Positions 61,354-64,000 of a DNA stretch of 64,000 nucleotides are shown piece after piece. This DNA comes from Allohahella sp002354735 (GTDB lineage: Bacteria > Pseudomonadota > Gammaproteobacteria > Pseudomonadales > Oleiphilaceae): NCBI RefSeq assembly GCF_047946665.1, contig NZ_CP172312.1, positions 3,472,001-3,536,000 of the forward strand, read 5' to 3'. The notes under the pieces are model-generated. The model was not told the origin of the DNA, ran no database searches, and saw nothing but the letters and a program-made list of their open reading frames with translations. Position 1 is the first letter of the stretch. Each line of letters begins with the position of its first letter. Made by a program: the position numbers and the translations under genes.

Positions 61354-61866
61354 GTGACATCAGAACTCGCGTTTATCGACTTTGAAGCGTCCAGCAAGGA
61401 TCTCATCTCGAGCTATCCGGTCGAGGTGGGCTATTGCCTCCAGACCGGCGAATCGCATGGCTGGCTGATACAGCCGGCAGCGCTGTGGAGCGACTGGTCC
61501 GAAGAAGCCGCTGATATACACGGCATCACCCGTGAGCGTTTGATGGACGAGGGCGTGGAGGCCCGAACGGTGGCGGGTTACCTCAATGAGGTGCTGCCAT
61601 CGCGAGTGTACTGCGACGCGCTCAGCTTCGATTCGTTCTGGCTGCATCGTCTGTTTCGCGCAGCGCATGTTCGCGCCAACTTTACCCTCGAATCAATCGG
61701 CAACCTGCTGCCGCCGGATCTGCTGGACAAGTGGTCTGAGACACGCGATTCAGTGTTCATCGAGCAGGGTCTGGCGCGCCATCGGGCCGCATCGGATGCC
61801 CGGGTTCTGTATCTGACCTGGCTACGCCTGACCGGCGGGCCGAACGGACCTCGTCTCTCGCTTTAG
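61354..61866 (+). CDS. DEDD-type 3'-5' exonuclease
   Basis: 170 residues from GTG 61354 (GGCGGAG upstream). DEDD motifs: Asp-Glu in AFIDFEASSKD (residues about 8-10), Asp in SFDSFWLHRLF after YCDAL, and His-x4-Asp in RHRAASDARVLYL. The single-domain exonuclease fold fits the small RNase T/DnaQ-like group that trims DNA or RNA ends. It is divergent from queC with 181 bases between starts. The exact substrate is unknown. Confidence 0.85.
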   Translation: MTSELAFIDFEASSKDLISSYPVEVGYCLQTGESHGWLIQPAALWSDWSEEAADIHGITRERLMDEGVEARTVAGYLNEVLPSRVYCDALSFDSFWLHRLFRAAHVRANFTLESIGNLLPPDLLDKWSETRDSVFIEQGLARHRAASDARVLYLTWLRLTGGPNGPRLSL

Positions 61867-61914
61867 TATTCGCTCACCCGTCAGCGCAACGCATGGCCGC
61901 CGCCCGAGCGCCTG

Positions 61915-62847
61915 CTAGTCCAGGGCCGCTGTCAGCTTCAGAATCTGCTCTCTCAGCCAGACATGCGCCCTGTCGTGCTCGACCCGCCGGTGCCAGTACA
62001 AATACAACTCCAGGGGCGGGAACTGCATCGGGAAGGGTCGAACCACGACGCTGCCGCCCATTGGCGCAACCAGGGCTGCCGCCAGCCGTCGCGGTGCACA
62101 GACAATGAAGTTGGTGACGGCTACCGTCTGCATCGCCGCCAGGTAGTTCGAGGTTCTTAAGGCAATCTCCCGGCGAAGGCCATGGCGCGCCAATTGTGTA
62201 TCCTCAAAGCCTGCGCCGTGCTCCCGCGAGGACACCATCACGTGTCGGTATTTCAGTACACCCGCCAGGCTCCAATCTTCCACCAGCAGTGGGTGTGTGG
62301 CCCTCAATACACAAACCCAATCATCTGAAAGCAGTTCCACATGTTGGATCTGATCGTCGTGAGGCAACAGAATATCGGCGGCGAGATCGATGCGGCCACT
62401 GCGCAAGTCGTGCAGGACCTGCTCCCGCGGCGTACGCATGCTGGCGAAGCTGGCTTTAGGTGCCAGCCGGCTGCAGATGGCAATCAGTTCCGGCAGCACC
62501 AGCCCTTCGAAGCTGTCCCGCACGCAGAGCCTGAAGCGGGTTGTCAGCCCCTTGAGATCCAGCCCCTCCTGCTGGGTACAGGCCACGAGACCCTGCTGAA
62601 TCTGCACCAGCGCCTGACGGATAGGCCCGATGAGCTGCTCGGCGGCCGGCGTCGGCGACATAGTCCGCCCACTGCGCTGGAACAACTCGTCCCCCATCTG
62701 CTCGCGCAAGCGGTTCAGCGCATGACTGATGGCCGACTGCGAGAGATGCAAGGTGTTGGCCGCCGCCGTGATGCTGCCTTCCGAATAGATCGCCACGAAG
62801 ACCGTGAGCAGGTTAAGGTCAAAACGATCGATATTAGTCTTGTTCAT
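61915..62847 (-). CDS. LysR-family transcription regulator
   Basis: 310 residues. Winged helix-turn-helix at the N terminus ([40 protein letters not shown]) and a periplasmic-binding-like effector domain (about 95-305). The start [14 protein letters not shown] is the usual form of the NodD/LeuO-like branch. It is divergent from an acyl-CoA dehydrogenase gene with 100 bases between starts, and probably regulates it in response to a metabolite. Confidence 0.92.
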   Translation of the reverse strand: MNKTNIDRFDLNLLTVFVAIYSEGSITAAANTLHLSQSAISHALNRLREQMGDELFQRSGRTMSPTPAAEQLIGPIRQALVQIQQGLVACTQQEGLDLKGLTTRFRLCVRDSFEGLVLPELIAICSRLAPKASFASMRTPREQVLHDLRSGRIDLAADILLPHDDQIQHVELLSDDWVCVLRATHPLLVEDWSLAGVLKYRHVMVSSREHGAGFEDTQLARHGLRREIALRTSNYLAAMQTVAVTNFIVCAPRRLAAALVAPMGGSVVVRPFPMQFPPLELYLYWHRRVEHDRAHVWLREQILKLTAALD

Positions 62848-62947
62848 ACTACCTATTATAACTATTCATTTGCTTCATCATCAATCCTCGCTTAGGTTTA
62901 GCTCATCGAATTCAGCACTCCCATTGCCACAGCGTGAGGCTCAGCAC

Positions 62948-64000
62948 ATGAACTTTTCTCACAACGAGACCACTACCGACTATCTTCAGCGCGTTCGCCA
63001 TTTCATGAAGGAACGGGTCATACCTTCTGAAAAGGCATACTTCGAGCACCTCGAGCAACCCGGCCAGAAGTGGACGCAGCCGCCCGTGATGGAAGAGCTC
63101 AAGGCCGAAGCCAAGGCTGCGGGCCTGTGGAATCTCTTTCTGCCCGAAAAGGAATACGGCGTTGGCCTCACCAACCTGGAATATGCGCCGCTGGCGGAAG
63201 CGATGGGTCACTCCTTTATAGGCCCAGAAGTCTTCAACTGCAGCGCGCCGGATACCGGGAACATGGAAGTGCTGGTGCGCTACGGTTCTGAGGAACAGAA
63301 GAAGCAGTGGCTTGAACCGCTGTTGGCTGGCGAGATTCGTTCCGCCTTTGCAATGACTGAACCCGACGTTGCCTCGTCAGATGCCACCAACATGCAGAGC
63401 ACCATTACCGCGGATGGCGATGACGTGATTCTCAATGGCAAGAAGTGGTGGACCTCCAATGCCGGTCACCCGAACTGCCGGTTCTTCATCTTCATGGGCC
63501 TGAGCAACCCGGAGAATGGTCGCCACCAGCAACACTCGATGGTCATCGTGCCGCGGGATGCAAAGGGTGTGGACGTCGTTCGCATGCTGCATGTGTTCAA
63601 CAACCAGGACGAGCCGTACGGCCATGGTGAAGTACATTTCAATAATGTGCGCGTACCGAAAAGTAATGTCATCGCTGGGCTCGGCCGCGGCTTCGAGATC
63701 GCCCAGGGCCGGCTTGGTCCGGGCCGTATTCATCACTGCATGCGGGCTATCGGCGCCTCTGAGCGAGCCTTGAAGCTACTGTGCGAACGGGCGACTTCCC
63801 GTGTTGCGTTTGGAAAGCCACTCTCCAGTCTCGGTGGCAATCGCGACATCATTGCCAATGCGCGCATCGATATCGAGATGGCTCGTTTGCTCACACTGCA
63901 AGCCGCCTACAAGATCGATACCCAGACCGTATTCGGCGCCATGAGTGATATCGCACAAATCAAGGTCGTCGCGCCAAATGTACTGCAGCGTATCGTCGAT
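62948..64000 (+). CDS. Acyl-CoA dehydrogenase, 5' part
   Basis: 351 codons from ATG 62948 to the right edge, where the gene is cut. Acyl-CoA dehydrogenase features: the FAD-binding [16 protein letters not shown] (about 136-151), [20 protein letters not shown] (about 163-182), and [20 protein letters not shown] (about 281-300). The N-terminal helical domain starts [15 protein letters not shown]. The long form resembles FadE- or phthioceranic-type and short/medium-chain enzymes used in fatty or aromatic acid breakdown. It oxidises acyl-CoA to enoyl-CoA with electron transfer to ETF. The adjacent divergent LysR gene probably controls it. Confidence 0.92.
   Translation, partial: MNFSHNETTTDYLQRVRHFMKERVIPSEKAYFEHLEQPGQKWTQPPVMEELKAEAKAAGLWNLFLPEKEYGVGLTNLEYAPLAEAMGHSFIGPEVFNCSAPDTGNMEVLVRYGSEEQKKQWLEPLLAGEIRSAFAMTEPDVASSDATNMQSTITADGDDVILNGKKWWTSNAGHPNCRFFIFMGLSNPENGRHQQHSMVIVPRDAKGVDVVRMLHVFNNQDEPYGHGEVHFNNVRVPKSNVIAGLGRGFEIAQGRLGPGRIHHCMRAIGASERALKLLCERATSRVAFGKPLSSLGGNRDIIANARIDIEMARLLTLQAAYKIDTQTVFGAMSDIAQIKVVAPNVLQRIVD

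Noticed and set aside
1..64000. Mobile elements, prophage genes, tRNA or rRNA genes
   Set aside because: No transposase, integrase, phage structural frame, cloverleaf or rRNA-like stretch was found on either strand by reading; a tRNAscan or profile search could still find one missed here.

Overview
The window is ordinary chromosomal DNA from a free-living, probably marine or saline-water gammaproteobacterium. This is inferred from several things seen together: a YbiT-type ABC-F ATPase, the CbpA/CbpM pair, an ArfB ribosome-rescue factor, a lipase with its dedicated foldase, DUF4404, a BOF/YgiW-type protein, a glucosylglycerate osmolyte module, and many membrane-bound sensors. Genus cannot be fixed by reading alone. 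Coding density is high and no gap exceeds about 215 bases. I see no rRNA, tRNA, CRISPR array, insertion sequence, integrase or phage gene.

Layout. 1-3.0 kb: end of a GpgS-like glycosyltransferase, a GH13_18 sugar phosphorylase and an SDR-like protein (compatible solute metabolism). 3.0-9.0 kb: Cache chemoreceptor, arfB, secreted M28 peptidase with PA domain, ybiT. 9.2-15.7 kb: signalling island with a cAMP-type Crp regulator divergent from a CHASE2 adenylate cyclase, a very large FecR-TPR-outer-membrane-barrel protein and a lipoprotein. 15.8-17.1 kb: two unrecognised exported proteins. 17.2-22.1 kb (minus strand): LuxR-type response regulator, 7TMR-DISM hybrid kinase, ECF42-like sigma factor and DGPF/YCII protein, closely spaced; a paralogous regulator (22.3-23.0 kb) diverges from them.

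23.2-29.3 kb: the most unusual locus. A membrane protein precedes two consecutive CBM2-YceI proteins, the second fused to an FN3-like domain, a Gly-Asp repeat, a cytochrome c motif and the whole DUF1587/1595/1592/1588/1585 series; a Tat-exported DUF1552 protein follows, and a strong terminator closes the block. Planctomycete-type DUF1592/DUF1552 pairs have no settled function, and joining them to cellulose-binding and isoprenoid-binding modules is suggestive of oxidation of an insoluble or hydrophobic substrate at the cell surface.

29.5-40 kb: a methyltransferase, an orphan solute-binding protein, a secreted metzincin with ricin-type lectin domain and a separate propeptide-like gene, lipase plus foldase with a divergent AraC regulator, heme oxygenase, a second chemoreceptor, and a GDT1-type ion transporter. 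40-52 kb: DUF1206, a phosphoethanolamine-transferase-like enzyme overlapping a glycerophosphodiesterase tail to tail, a DMT transporter, GST, TerC, cbpAM, a PLP dehydratase divergent from a branched-chain aminotransferase, a CreA-like lipoprotein, an isochorismatase-type hydrolase and DUF2199. 52-64 kb: MarC, DUF4404, a vanadium-haloperoxidase-like protein with a lipoprotein partner, a 7TMR-DISM diguanylate cyclase, queC-queE coupled to an AEC transporter, a DEDD exonuclease, and a LysR regulator divergent from an acyl-CoA dehydrogenase that runs off the window.

Taken together the window encodes a surface-oriented heterotroph with several extracellular hydrolases (peptidases, lipase), layered signalling (cAMP, c-di-GMP, two-component, ECF sigma, chemotaxis) and stress/osmolyte functions. 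Start codons were adjusted wherever a ribosome binding site or family alignment argued for an internal start.
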